Part shown: positions 42,383 through 54,360 of the stretch, piece after piece
Numbering within the stretch: the stretch's first letter is position 1
Layout: the number at the start of each line of letters is the position of its first letter
NCBI RefSeq assembly: GCF_030272615.1
Contig: NC_081414.1
Location: forward strand, 819,790,396-819,852,395
Reading direction: 5' to 3'
Origin: Cryptomeria japonica
Taxonomy: Eukaryota; Streptophyta; Pinopsida; Cupressales; Cupressaceae
DNA length: 62,000 nt
The notes under the pieces: generated by a model
What the model saw: the letters and a program-made list of their open reading frames with translations, nothing else
What the model was told of the DNA's origin: nothing
Database searches by the model: none
Program-made: the position numbers and the translations under genes

Positions 42383-45300
42383 CTATTAAACATTACATAG
42401 AAATTTAGGTCAGAAAGGCCAACGATACTATGATGAGTGTCAACATTAAACTCAAAGTGTGTTTGTCAAAAGTAGCAATTTTTTTCAAGGAGTAGAAGAA
42501 CCCCAGAATGCACATGAATCCAACAAACAAAACACAAGAAACATTGGTTATGACCTGCTATGACACCAGAAGAATCAAACACTGACAAGCCTTAAGCAAT
42601 TTGCATGCACTTAGAAAATTTAAAAATCTATCATTGCATCTGGAACCTTATATAATCCTTATGCACCAATAATTTCTCTCTGTAGTTAGTTATAAAGACC
42701 CCTCATACATATTTCAACAAGTTTGCTATGGGAGCTACATACAACATCCATAAAGTCTGCCTTAAATCACTAAATTTTAATCCACATCTTCATATCTTCT
42801 AGTTAAATAGTGTGGGAAACCCAGCAATTTAACCAGGGTAACATAAGATCCAAACTCAATTATCTGGTGATATTTGAAGATATTGACTTCCTTCTGCCAT
42901 TTTAGTACATGCAATTCTACCAACTAGCCTACCAACAGGAGAAGACCACACTTGCAACAGAATATATATCTATGACTTTAGTTGGATATTTGTAGTCCAC
43001 AAAAATAGCAAATGGAATATGTCTTGGTTTAAACTGGAGACCATGATAATAGGGCAATGTCAAAAGAGACAAAGTTGAGTTACAATAAATAATTTGAAAC
43101 TCTATCTTCTCACTCAAAACTTCAGAAGCTAGCACCCACCATAAGCTCAACTGATAGTCATATTATTGTCAAAATAATGCAATCAAATTGAAAAGAGAAT
43201 ATATAATGTGCAAGGAAGATCACGATGAAGATCAAAACAGAATGATTTTCTATTCACAATCATTTAAAAAAAAAGATCTCTAATTACATATTTATAAATG
43301 CCGGCAGAATAAGTCCATGATGCCAACATAGAAACGAAATGTACAAAGTAGGATTGTGAATGTAAATAAACAGCAAAACATAAATACACCTTAATTTGAA
43401 GATGCATCACATGTGGAAAGTTGATATTAAAATCTAATATACACCATTCATAGCAACTTTCTTGGTCCAGCATATCTCTGTATATGATGAATTTGGCCTT
43501 AAGGTCCCTGCAAAGATTTTAGCTATACACCCTTCAGTATTGTAAACTCAACCAAAGAGTACCATTTTAACTAACTGATGTAATGATAATAGACCTCACT
43601 ACACTTGATACTTCCATTAAGCACTAGAACCACTAGCGCTACTACTCTAACAATCATGCCTAACCACAATTCCACTTGTCTTGCTGTCTCTACAACCTTG
43701 TTATTTTGTTATTGATAATGCTATGAAGCATATTTCTTCCTGCTCTGAGATGTTCCATGAAGAATACAGTGGAGTAAAAAGATTTAAAATTAATTATTTA
43801 ATATTATTACCTAAAAATAATTAGAAGGTAATATTATTAATAATTAATTAAATGACTTTAGTTAAAGGATTAATTAAAAATAACTGTGCAGGAAGAGAAG
43901 AAACTGAAAAAGAATATTATATTAATGATTTTGGGGATTGATGAAGACATGAATGAATTAATAATTTCTTAACAGTAAAGATTTGAGAGTTTTCTCAATT
44001 TCACATTCTAGGAATTGGAACCTGGGAACACCAGTTTTGACAGTGCAATATCTGTCCTAATTGATCCTGGAAGAATTATTTCAGATTCTTCGGATGAGCT
44101 TTAATGAAGATAGTAGAATACAGAGTTCAAACAAAAATTGCAGAATGGTGGCACAGTAACAGATTGAGAGAAAGCATTGTTGGCGAGAAGGTTGGCTGTA
44201 CCAGTATCCATTTTGGCATACTGAAAATGGCTTGTATGATGTAACGGAGGTATTTTGGAAAAATTAATTATTTGCATGATATTTTATACTTTATTTGTGG
44301 TTTATGGTTATTGGCATCTAGGAATTTGCTGGAAATTAATTTATTAAGCTCTTGGCCGATATCTGGATGATACTTGTTATGGAATGATATATTCACAAAT
44401 ATTTGTTAAAGTATTAAATGGTAATCTTTCCTATCGAGCAAATATTATCCCTTTATGAAGCTATGGAAATAAAATAATTTAGCTAGAAAATTTTTCTATT
44501 ATTGATGTGTACGAAATAGAAAGCACAGGTGCTGTGACTAGTGAAGACATCTGAGAATTGACGTGGAAAATAAGAGATTAAATTTACACATTACATTAAT
44601 GTATTGAAATTTATTGATGCTGTTGATGTCGTGCCTTTAGCATTTGAGGAGTATGTCAATGACAAAGAGATCCAAATGTCCATCACCAAACACCACATCC
44701 CACTGACATTAGTCAGATCATTCTCAAAATTGGAGCTACTCTAAGTTTAATAATTTAGTTTTAAAAATTGAGTATATTACTTCTATCTTTATTTTTATTT
44801 TTATTTTTTTCAAATAGATTGCTAAGAACTAATATGCATCCAACACAATCATCTTCAGATGACTTGGGTAGGTGCAAGATGCAATTTCTAGCATGTTCAC
44901 CAACCAACTCTAATCCATTTAGAAATAATCCAACATTGTAAAAGAAACATATGTTAAGCACATGATCCTAGATGACAGTTTGGAAAGATCACGTAGAATT
45001 TCTTCTTGGTTTCACTAAAGACATCTTGAATATGATAGATTTACTGGCATGGATAAGTCATGCTTGGGAGAGGTATGTTATGGCATTGACTTGATGATTG
45101 AAAAAAAGACCATAAATAAGAAACAACAAATCTCAAAGAAACTTTCTTCAAATAGGTGCAAACAATTCTTATTGAGTGATGGAACAAAATAACCAACCCA
45201 ATTACATCTTCCTGCTTTTCCATCGGCTCCAAAATACTATAACACTGAGATCCTTTCTATGTTGAGAAGAGTTCTGCCATACCTTTGCAAGACTTGCTAG

Positions 45301-45456
45301 ACTCTTGCTTGATCCTAACGTGGAGAATGTAGTCACAAATGAGTTTGCTAATTTTTGTACACTACTTGTCAAAGCCAATCTTCTCTTTGTGATAAGAACA
45401 AGAAGGATGCTTATAAATGGTCGTATCTCCATGGCCAAAATTTGAACACCTATAGC
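42383..45456. other. Upstream TGA intron, no gene recognised
   Basis: AT-rich intronic sequence. The bZIP basic region (expected NREAARKSRLRKK) was looked for on the minus strand and not found. Minus-strand open frames at 42929-43150, 43264-43473, 44761-44961 and 45041-45438 have no recognisable motif. Confidence 0.45.
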
Positions 45457-46606
45457 TGTTGAAGAGCACTTAAATATACTGAGAGGAGGGAGGGGGGAGG
45501 GTGAATCAGTATATTACGATACTTCTTAATCTTTTCACTTAATATAGTTTATTTCAAAACTTACCCAACAATATTTGCAAATATGAACAATAACGAACAG
45601 AAGTTTTACATAGAAAACCAAAGTGGGAGAAAACCACAGCAATAGATGCAAATAGTTCAATATAATTGTTTTTACTATATTCGTAGGCACCAACCTACTA
45701 GAGGCACCAACCCCTTAAATTTGCCCACAGGAAGCACCAACTCCCTCTTCTCAGTTTGTAGGCACCAACTCCCACTACTGAATTGAGGCATCAACCCCAA
45801 TACTCAAGGATTCTGATATGATTCACTTCTTCAATCTGTCATAATCTTCATACTTGTCACAGAATGTTTCACAATTAATTCTTGTAATAATGCTTCACTA
45901 ATCCACCTTATACCTGAGACAATATTCTTCCAGTAATTTCCTTCAATCTTTACTGCTAATATCTCCTTATAATCTTAGTAATAAGCATTGAATTCTGTAC
46001 TAGAATTCTCTTTAACAGTGCATAGGATTGTCTTCAAAATTCTCTATCAGCAGCTTCATATTAACTGTCCCTGGAAAATATTTAACCAGTCTGCCTTGTA
46101 TTAGATCTGCATATCACAATTCTTTACGATCTCTGTGTGCCTGTTTTAATTTCTTCAACATTTGCACTCAACACTCACACAGTCCTATGTATATATGGTG
46201 TCTGAAAACACCAAAAAAATTCTTTCTATTTCACGCCACTATACACAGCAGCACTCTCCTTCCTTTTCTGAATTATTTACACAGCATTATACTCATTCAT
46301 ATTGACTTATTACTTAGACTTGATTTCTTATTTCAATATATAACTTTCCTTACCTTTACGTAGAAAGGATATGTGCATTGATAGTGCTTGTTCATAACCA
46401 TTAGTTATGATTTTATTTGATTTACAGATTCATGTCTTATTATAACTATTGATTTGCTGTTTGTATTTATGTTAATTACGATATAAAATATAGTTTCATT
46501 AATTTATGTTGGGCATAACTAATGCCGATAACATACGTATATTTTACACAAACCTATTCGATGCTCCTTCATTTAATTATAATGGTCGATACTTGTAATA
46601 CCAACA
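45457..46606 (+). repeat. Candidate solo LTR
   Basis: Begins TGTTGAAGAGCACTTAAATA and could end at ACCAACA (46606), giving TGTTG/CAACA termini. It contains a G-rich run, GGAGGGAGGGGGGAGGG, near the start. It also has an array of GGCACCAAC(T/C)CC words at about 45686-45805. No target duplication matches at these ends (ATAGC versus TAAAC), so the right end is a guess. Confidence 0.35.
45684..45810. repeat. Spaced AGGCACCAACTCCC words
   Basis: Six variants of (A)GGCACCAAC(C/T)CC occur at 15-35 bp spacing (about 45686, 45704, 45732, 45763, 45789), including an AGGCATCAACCCC form. Confidence 0.7.
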
Positions 46607-47150
46607 TAAACACTGCCTTCAAGTTACTACGTAGGATGATAGGTGGGCCCCATAACTTTTGTCTTTTAGAAGGGGCTTCAGCATAAGGAGGTGGGCCCCT
46701 TTATTTATTTATTTATTTATTTTCACGTCTTTTCTCTTCCTTTATTTTTGTCTTATGTTTTTTTGTTTCGTCTTATATTACTGTTCGATGCTATTTCCAG
46801 ATTTCACTATGGTCTGTATATTAGTCTGTAGTATCATTCTATTTCAACATTATATCTGTACCAACATAATCTGTATACTGGTCTGTGGTCTGTATGCTCT
46901 GTCGTATGCATTGATTATGTACCATCAAATAGTAGCCTTTTGCATCAGCATAATATACTCTCTTTGTATCAGCATTCATTCAATATTAGATGGCAGCGTT
47001 CTGTTCATTTCTGCAACAATCCCTGCTGACTGTAAAACACAATTTTACTAATATATAATTTAAAGCACAAATATTCAAATATCCAATATGTTCATCAATC
47101 TCCATGAATCAGTAAACTCCTTTGACATCAATGACAATTTTCCCATCAAC
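46607..47150. other. No gene recognised
   Basis: T-rich sequence with a TTTATTTATTTATT run near 46700. The open frame at 46659-47051 is low-complexity, hydrophobic and probably fortuitous. Confidence 0.4.
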
Positions 47151-47568
47151 TGTATTCAGCGTACAATGTATAGTATTATGTTTAGATAATATTGGTTATC
47201 TGACTATGTATTAATTGTTCATATTAAGTGTTTGGCGGCTGCAAGTACGTATAAGCATTGGGTAGTTATAAACATCAGTTGGTTTTGTTGGCTGCAAGTA
47301 CTTATAAGCATTGGGAAATTATAAACATCAGTTGGTTAACAGTTGTGTTCCTCTTGGCAACCGTCAGGTCCTTTAAATATATTGTGTATCGTCAAGGAAA
47401 GTGGAATGATCTAGTTGGATCGACTCTAATCCCTGGCTGACCATCTTTGGTCTTCTTCTACAATAATTTCAAGTGATAATAAAGATATATTTTACTCTTG
47501 TATATAGTATGCATTGTCATCCCTATTATTAATTCGTGTATTTATTTTATCAGATAGAGTAGTAAACA
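47151..47568 (+). repeat. Element F 5' LTR
   Basis: 418 bp, TGTATTCAGCG to AGTAAACA. Longer than the 3' copy because of a 53-bp tandem duplication at 47237-47342. Confidence 0.85.
47237..47342. repeat. 53-bp tandem duplication in F's 5' LTR
   Basis: GGCTGCAAGTAC(G/T)TATAAGC begins two copies (47237 and 47290). The 3' LTR has one diverged unit, so the duplication probably followed insertion. Confidence 0.8.
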
Positions 47569-47588
47569 TTTGGTTCTATCGCCTTAAA
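47569..47588 (+). other. Element F primer-binding-site candidate
   Basis: TTTGGTTCTATCGCC follows the 5' LTR. Element B has TTTGGCGCCACTG at the same place, so the first five bases agree. The primer tRNA is not identified. Confidence 0.35.
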
Positions 47589-47639
47589 AGAAATCAGGTC
47601 AGATTTGAGCAATTCATGCCCTTAGATTCCAATAAAGAT

Positions 47640-48890
47640 GAGAAGAGGCAACAAGGTGGTCAAGACCATGGGATCAAGTGATCTTTAAAGATCAACAAGC
47701 AAAGGGAACGAAGGAGAAGATTATGAGAAACACTTGAGGAAAATACAAACAGACGACTCCCAAGTCGGAGCCCTTCCTGAGAACGTAGTTAAGTTGAGAA
47801 TTCAAGACAACCTTCTCTAGACAAGGGATGTTGGGAGACGAAGTCACATTCCTTCACAAAATTGTACATGAGTAGCCTTCAGGGCATTGAAAGGTCGTCA
47901 ATCAAAGAAGTTGAGGCAAGGGTGTATAAAAGAAAATATGAAGACGAAAAAAGTGCGTAGAAGGCTGAAGTTGAGGGAAGAGTTGAGGATTCCCATGTGG
48001 CCGAGAGTGTGAGAAAAGCATCAAAATGTCCAAATCAAATCTCCCGAGCAAGCAAATTCCAAGCGCTGGGTTTGCATCAGAATAAAACCATGGGAAACTT
48101 GAGTGGAGAAAAGTGCAAAAGTTGCCTGAGTTTATAGGTAATGGATCGAAGGATCTCGTTAGGCATTGTAAGACGTGAAACAATTTGGCTACGATTTTTT
48201 TCAACCACCTTGTGAGGTGTAGCGATTGACTGGTATACAAAAATTGACCACATCTCCATAAACACATGGGATAGATTAAAGAAGGCCTTCAGAGAAGAGT
48301 TTAAATTGCTTCATGACTATAATGAAATAGTAGCCAAAATTTACAATACAAAACAAGGTAAACACGTAAACATACAAACTTATAATTGTAGACTTAAAGA
48401 ATTGTTGGTAAAATTGGAAACAAAACCGGTTGACAATCTACAAAAGTGATGGTTCATTAAAGGCTTACTTCGTCATTAAAAGAAAAATGAGGGTAGTACC
48501 AACTTCATCCTATTCTGATGCCTACAATCGGGCGATGGACATAGAAAGTGAAGATAAAATTAACTCACATACTAAAAGAAAAATAGAGGAAGATGGAAGT
48601 TTTGATGACAATAGTGACAATGAATCAGGAACAGTACAAGCACTTCAAAGGGAAATGCTTCAAATGATGAAATAATTGAAGGCAAAGAAAGAAACCAACA
48701 AAGAAACTAATGAACTATGGTGTACTGAGTGCAAAATTGAGGGGCACACAAAAGGTAACTATCCTAGAAAGATGTTTTGTGAGATTTTTCAGGCTATGGG
48801 TCATTCAATAAAGGAAGTCCCATACAATTTGAATAGTACACAAGTACTCTTTACACAGGGACAGCAATCCACTCCATCGAAGCCATAGAA
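47640..48890 (+). pseudogene. Element F gag remnant
   Basis: From about 48222 the broken frames read IDWYTKIDHI, then TWDRLKKAFREEFKLL, then KQGKHVNIQTYNCRLKELLVKLE. These match element B's Gag (IDWYSDVDKV, TWDELQKAFETEFRLL, KQGKHETVRTYSRRLKELLGKME) residue for residue over most positions. The knuckle region at 48720-48830 keeps CTECKIEGHTKG with normal spacing but loses the last Cys (NYP for TCP). Several stops and shifts. Confidence 0.82.
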
Positions 48891-49433
48891 TGAATCTCCA
48901 AGAAGTTAGTGAAATCAACAAGGAGGGCAAAATCAAATACCATACAACTCCAAAGGACATCCTATCATGTGATGCCAACAATGTAGTGAATGAGGACACT
49001 TTGCGAGAGACTACCAAAAAGAGCAGTCCAAAGTACAATTATTGTGCAAATGGTGTGGACTGGGTGACCATGAAGACACAAACTACCCAAAACAAAAGAG
49101 TATTAATATGTTGGACGTGAAGGCACAAATGAAGAAGGCCATATACCCAAACCCTCGTACAAAGAAAAACAACTTCGAGAAGTTGTAGCGAAGAAACAAA
49201 GAACCTCTAATGCAACTGTAGGTACCTCCTCACTGTCCAAGTTGGAAAAGAATATAGTACAAGTGCTACAAACAACCATACCAGTAAAAGCAATACACCT
49301 TATTCAAAGCATGCCACAACTAAGAGTGGCAATCACCAACACAGTCGATGATGATGAAAATCACGGATAGGAAACTACAAGTGTGAACATGATAATGGAA
49401 CCATCATCCTAGGGAGAACAAGTCATCGGCCCA
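48891..49433. other. Gag-protease linker of element F
   Basis: Degraded coding sequence. It parallels the linker of element B and includes a 'NYCANGVDWVTMKT'-like relic of the third zinc knuckle (about 49036-49080, as YNYCANG..). Confidence 0.45.
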
Positions 49434-50070
49434 ATGTTACTAATGGTGAACATACATAAGAAACTGACAGTCGTACAAATGCAGATTATGGGGAAGAATC
49501 TAATGAACATCATCATCAATGGCAGATCAAGAGTCAACATACTGCTAGAAGATACATGGAAATGCCTCGAGAAGCCAACCCTTTCGCCACCGACCTCCCA
49601 ACTAGTAGGTGTCAATGAGCATGGAATCAAGCTATTGGGGACACATATGGCACAAAAGCTAACAATCAAGACCCAACAATTCCTGCTGAATTTTGTGGTC
49701 ATTCTGTTGCAGAAGAAAATGTAGGATGCATTGCTCCAAAGAGGATAGCTAATTACAGCTAAGGCAAATCATAATTGAAAAAAAAATACAATCTACATTG
49801 AAAACAAGGTTTGGTAGTATGTAATTGATTTGAAGAATCAAGTAGTTAGTGAGGAAGTAGCTTCCTCGGATTCATTAAATTCGGATTTAAGAGTCATGGT
49901 CCAATGGAACCAAACAATGAAGGAATTCTCGAGTTACAATCATGTTCAAAGGATGAAACAAATTCTCTTTGTGGCCTATTTCATTGGCAAATGGAGGATT
50001 ATGAGGTATTTCAATCAATGTGTAATTTCCTCGCAGCTACAACTCTTAGAAGAGCAACTGATGTAAGAAT
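49434..50070 (+). pseudogene. Element F protease remnant
   Basis: The frame 49434-49724 matches element B's protease: NIIINGRSRVNILLEDTWK against the B block TIVDGGAGVNVL followed by PEETWKRLG. The catalytic DGGAG is changed to NGRSR, so the Asp is lost. LVGVNEHGIK, then LNFVVILLQKK and, after stops, VIDLKNQVVSEEVASSDS follow the same order as in B. Homology stops near 49905. Confidence 0.8.
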
Positions 50071-51454
50071 GCAATCTCAGTGAAGAACAACTGATGAATG
50101 AAAAAAAATTACTAACGGATGTCTCCAAGTACTAAGAGAAATTACAAAAAAAAAGGAAAAATAGAAAATAAGGAAAGATTAGAAAATTATAAGAGGAATG
50201 ATTATAAAGTACAGCCAATTTATCATTATATTGTATGGCCAAATATTTTTTATGTTGTACGACAACAAAAGCAATCTATTTTTTTAAACATCAAGTGACA
50301 AAGGCAAAAGAACTCTATCATATATATCGTACGACATAACAGTGCATCACATTGTACAACTGCCCTCATTAGTACATACCGTACAGCAACTTACTTCTTC
50401 AATCGAAAGGCAACCCACTCATATCGTACAGCCTCACACTTCTAACGTACAGTTGCCTTCACCTTAACTAATTGCACAACCACCTTGGTATAAAATCAAG
50501 CGTCAACCTAATCATACCATAGGACAGCACTTTGGTTCCCTTGTACGACGATCTCAATGCCTCACTAGGCAGCAAAAGACATTCCTAATCGTATGACCTC
50601 ATACCGATCGTATGTTGTCAACCTTGGCACACTGTATGGCAGTTGGTGGTTCCTTCCAACAGCATGCAACAACACCCCTACAGCATATGCCAATCATTAT
50701 TTCCCATCGTATGGTGGTCTTCACTTGATATGGTACAACAGTTTTCATCATGTAGCATACAACAAGGCTGGTCATTTATTTGGCATCATAACACATGCCT
50801 AGCTTCCTCTCTCAACATCAACCATCACATCATACGACTCTTCAAGGTACAACAACGGATTGTTATTTGTCATGCACAACATTAGTGTTTCTTCATAGTT
50901 TGACCCTCCCATACATTTTCCATTGTACAACAGCTCAGCACCATCACCAACCACTCCATCCCATGATAGCATTCACAAATTGCACAACATTTTGGCATTG
51001 TACAGCTCTTTAGAAGACATATTGCTTGCATCGTACAGCTTGGTGGCATCATACATTGGCTAAACACTCCAAAATCTATATTTTTTAGCTTTCCCACATT
51101 GCTTTGTGCTTCTTAAAAATCACAAAAAATGACGTTTTGTGAAGATCTGTGGGGTTTTGAAGGTCTTAATTTCGAATTGGCAACACGGACTCTACCTCTC
51201 AACCCTACTCTATATCACAAGGAGGAGTGCGCCCAAGGCTCTACCCTGAAACCTCGCGAGGGTCACTGCCCTCAAACCCTCACAAGGGGCATTGCCCCTT
51301 AACCCCCATTGCACTCATTCAATTTGCCAAGTATAGTCCAAATCCAAATTTGCAAAGTAGAGGTCTTTGTCTACAATATCATCATCAATTTGGAAAGTCT
51401 TCTTCCATGTTACTTGATGTTTACTTGTCATCTAGAAGACATTTTTTTCTTTTT
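50071..51454. other. Element F spacer replacing RT and integrase
   Basis: About 1.4 kb with no pol homology in any frame. The 50220-51070 part is packed with short (C/T)(A/G)T(A/T)(C/T)(A/G)(A/G)C words related to CGTACAGC and TGTACAAC. The last 400 bp include CCCTCACAAGGGGC-like inverted words near 51250-51300. No gene seen. Confidence 0.6.
50220..51070. repeat. Dispersed CGTACAGC / TGTACAAC motif field
   Basis: At least 20 variants such as CGTACGAC, TGTACAAC, CGTACAGC, CGTATGAC and TGTATGGC occur at irregular 15-60 bp spacing. The GTAC core is self-complementary, so many sites read alike on both strands. Confidence 0.7.
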
Positions 51455-51471
51455 TGGGGGGAAGGGGAGAA
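51455..51471 (+). other. Element F polypurine tract
   Basis: GGGGGGAAGGGGAGAA directly before the TGTAGTCAAC start of the 3' LTR, preceded by a T run. Confidence 0.88.
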
Positions 51472-51812
51472 TGTAGTCAACATACAATGTATATAATTAT
51501 GTTTCGGTAATATTTTGACTATGTATTAATTGTTCATATTAAGTGTTTGTCGACTTTGGGTAGTTATAAGTGTTGGTTAGTTGACAGTTGTGTTCCTCTT
51601 GACAACTATTGAGTCCTTTAATTATGGTGCATCATCAAGAAAAGTAGTATGATCTAATTGAATCAAACATTGATCCTTGGCTAACCATCTTTGGTCTTCC
51701 TCTATAATAATTTCATGTGAAAATAAATATATATTTTACTCTTGTATCTAGTATTCATTGTCATCTCTATTATTAATTCATGTATTTATTTTATCAGATA
51801 GAGCAGTAAACA
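51472..51812 (+). repeat. Element F 3' LTR
   Basis: 341 bp, TGTAGTCAACATAC to AGTAAACA, collinear with 47151-47568. Confidence 0.85.
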
Positions 51813-53065
51813 ATAGCTTCTTGCAATCAAAACTTTATCATAATTAAGTTTTTTAACTAGACTTCTCCAGATTTGAATTTATTTTCAATTTTGAAATAAT
51901 TCTTTTGAAGTTTAAAGTTTGATTTATTATTTTATAACTCTTAAACTTTTCCTCAATAAGTTGCGAGCTTGTCTTCATGTAAGCAAAATTGAAGTACATA
52001 CTCCATAAGCTCACCAAAATGCAACTAATTGGCATCAAAAAAAGAAAAGGAGTTAGTTTATGTGCATTCCAACTAGCACCTTCTTATACACAAACAAACT
52101 GACTACAATGAAGGAGCAACAAAGTTGTGGTATGTAAAGTCGCAACAACCTAACTTGCATGTTATTGCTACCCAGCTATCTTTATTTTTAGGAGCTACTA
52201 ACCAGCATAGTCTAGTGCCAACGACAATCCTCGTTATTCTAATGTTCCTCTATCATCCAATGTAAATGATGACAATGTCCTTTGTGAAAATGAATATGAT
52301 GATGATTGCTAATTTTATTATTTTAATATTGATTAATGAATGTCTATCATGATATTCAACTTTGACAAATTGATATTAATATGGTATTTTCTCTTTGTTT
52401 TGTTTATTTTGAGCACGTTATGAGATTTTCTAAACTTAATTCTCTCTTAATAGGCTAATATATGGGATTTTTTTTTGTATGAATGTGCCCAAAACACACC
52501 CAACCCCCAAAAAATGTCATGTGGTGTGCACCAAATGCTCATACCCACACCCAATTTGGTATATTAATAGCTTAAATGCAATCAATAACTTCCTTTTATG
52601 AGAACTTTTTTGCCATAAACTAAGGTTCTTGTAAGAACTTTTGTGCTGCTTTTCAAACCCACCACTAGATGCAAATTTGGCCCTATAAACCCGTTCATAA
52701 CAAACCAAATTCTTACTAGTGGGAAGAGGAATGGATTTCCAAGTCTAGTTCACAACAAGGAAGTATATTTGTATAAGAGTTTTCTCCCTCTCTTCCTTGT
52801 CACAAGCATACTCATAAGTCCAAGGATTTTTTATATTCATGACACTCAACGAAGGAACATAATGAACGAAATCGTTGCTAATCCTCTAAGTTTATGTCAC
52901 ATCAAGATGAGCCTTTGCATCCTCATTGATCTTTTGAGCCATCAATGCAATCTAGCTTTGCCTATAAAAGAAGTTCTCCCTTTACTAGACTACCTATCAC
53001 CTATATTAGCATCAACAATCACGAGATATGAACTTGAGAAATGTGGAGAAAGTAATTGATCTAGC
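51813..53065. other. No gene recognised
   Basis: AT-rich sequence. A plus-strand open frame at 52643-53059 lies opposite what may be the decayed continuation of the gypsy remnant at 53066-53620 and has no motif of its own. Confidence 0.35.
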
Positions 53066-53620
53066 TCATTGTATTCTCAGCTAGCACCACATGCTCTAAC
53101 AAAGACCTCCTTAACTTGAGGATCATACAACATAATACATCTTGGACTCTGCATTAACATCATAATAAAAATATTCTTATTTCTCCTCTACACTTTATTC
53201 TTTTTATCAAGAATATGGGTACAAGTATCAAAACAAAAATCTCCTATGAACATTTGTAAGGTCTAAGAAACTATGAAGTTTATTTGGAATTCTATGAAAA
53301 TAATCAGCCTCAAATGGCTTGAATTTTAATAGGACACCTTGAACATCCACAAAAATCCCAAGGTGGTGGATTTTCTTCAAGGAATTATAACTTACCAACA
53401 TTACCTTGAAATTTCTTCGTATATAGGATTTATATAACTTGATGGACATGTTCTAGGTGATCTACACATGTTGCTATGGATGAGAACATCCTTGATACAA
53501 GATCTAGACTACTACAAATGGTCACTAACAAGGTAGAGTAGACCATTCATCAATCATATAAACATTATTGGAACCATACTAGCAAAAATCTTTCTTTGGA
53601 GTAATTGGTCTTTCAAAAAT
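53066..53620 (-). pseudogene. Ty3/gypsy reverse transcriptase remnant
   Basis: Minus-strand translation in broken frames shows MLMNGLLYLV near 53560, a VLIHSN piece near 53490, and SFLDLTNVHRRF at about 53275-53235. These correspond to the 'FMRLMN', 'ILIFS' and 'SFLGLTNFYRRF' blocks of gypsy RT. The catalytic YLDD box is not readable. An old fragment without LTRs. Confidence 0.55.
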
Positions 53621-53793
53621 CAGGAATCCAAAAAACATACAAAAAAAGAGAAAAACTCTTGTTTTTATATTTAGAGGCAATTTATTTGCATAGAGCTAAG
53701 AGTGTGCGATTGGAAATGAGAGTTTACAACTTTACACCATAAGTTTTGGAATATCGATTTTTTTCATTAATTTTTATCACTAATTAATGACCC

Positions 53794-54360
53794 TAAGTTG
53801 CCAGTCCCGGATCGGATTTGGATTTGGGTTCAAGATTTGGGTTCACAAATTCGTTCAATTTTTTTGGGGGGTGGGTTCGGGTTCGCTTTGGGTTCGTCCG
53901 TAAAAAAACATATAAAAATTAAAAATTAAAAATATATACATATATGCAGCAGCAAATAAATTCATAATACACCACTGTCAAGTGTCAACTATGCTAATCG
54001 ACTAATAGTAAAGTAACATACAAAATACACCACCACATATATTAATGTTTTAGTCCAAATGGCGTATAACATAGCAAAATGCCAAAATACACCACGATAT
54101 CAATTAATGTTGACCAAAATAGGCAAAAAAAACCTTTAAAAAAAATTTAAAATGTGTTTAGCGCCCAAATTCGGCCCAGGTTCTGCAACTGAATTTGAAA
54201 TTTGCTGCAAATTCCCCAAAATTCTCCCTGGGTCCTTCTCAACGATCCCACGGGGCAAATTAGGGACCCTGGAAGAATTTGCAGCGAATTTGTAAAGGAA
54301 CAGAATTTCTGCAGAACTACAAATTGGGACCCTAAGAAATTCAGGAAGAATCTGGCAACT
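53794..54360. mobile_element. MITE-like element candidate
   Basis: The left end reads TAAGTTGCCAGTCCC and the complement of the right end reads GTAAGTTGCCAGATTC, an 11-bp inverted match (TAAGTTGCCAG). The 5' part repeats TTTGGGTTC. No transposase, and no clear 7-9 bp target duplication. Confidence 0.45.

Larger units (their letters stand above)
47151..51812 (+). mobile_element. Element F: gag-protease-only (non-autonomous) gypsy derivative
   Basis: 4,662 bp with LTRs at 47151-47568 and 51472-51812, about 80-85% alike by eye after removing a 53-bp duplication, and a strong purine tract before the 3' LTR. Inside are broken gag and protease similar to element B's, then about 1.4 kb without RT, RNase H or integrase. 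It therefore fits the class of LTR elements that keep gag but depend on a partner for pol. The flanking five bases (TCAAC, ATAGC) do not match, so the duplication is lost or the ends are slightly off. Confidence 0.82.

Noticed and set aside
45202-45438. Minus-strand 78-codon frame as a gene
   Set aside because: No recognisable motif, no neighbouring coding exons and no clear splice context.
45452-51817. ATAGC before 45457 and after 51812 as a target duplication of one larger element
   Set aside because: Element F's 5' LTR clearly starts at 47151, and 45457-47150 shows no match to F; a shared 5-mer is likely chance.
52643-53059. 138-codon plus-strand frame as a host gene
   Set aside because: No family motif, and it lies opposite the direction of an adjacent gypsy RT remnant; probably fortuitous.
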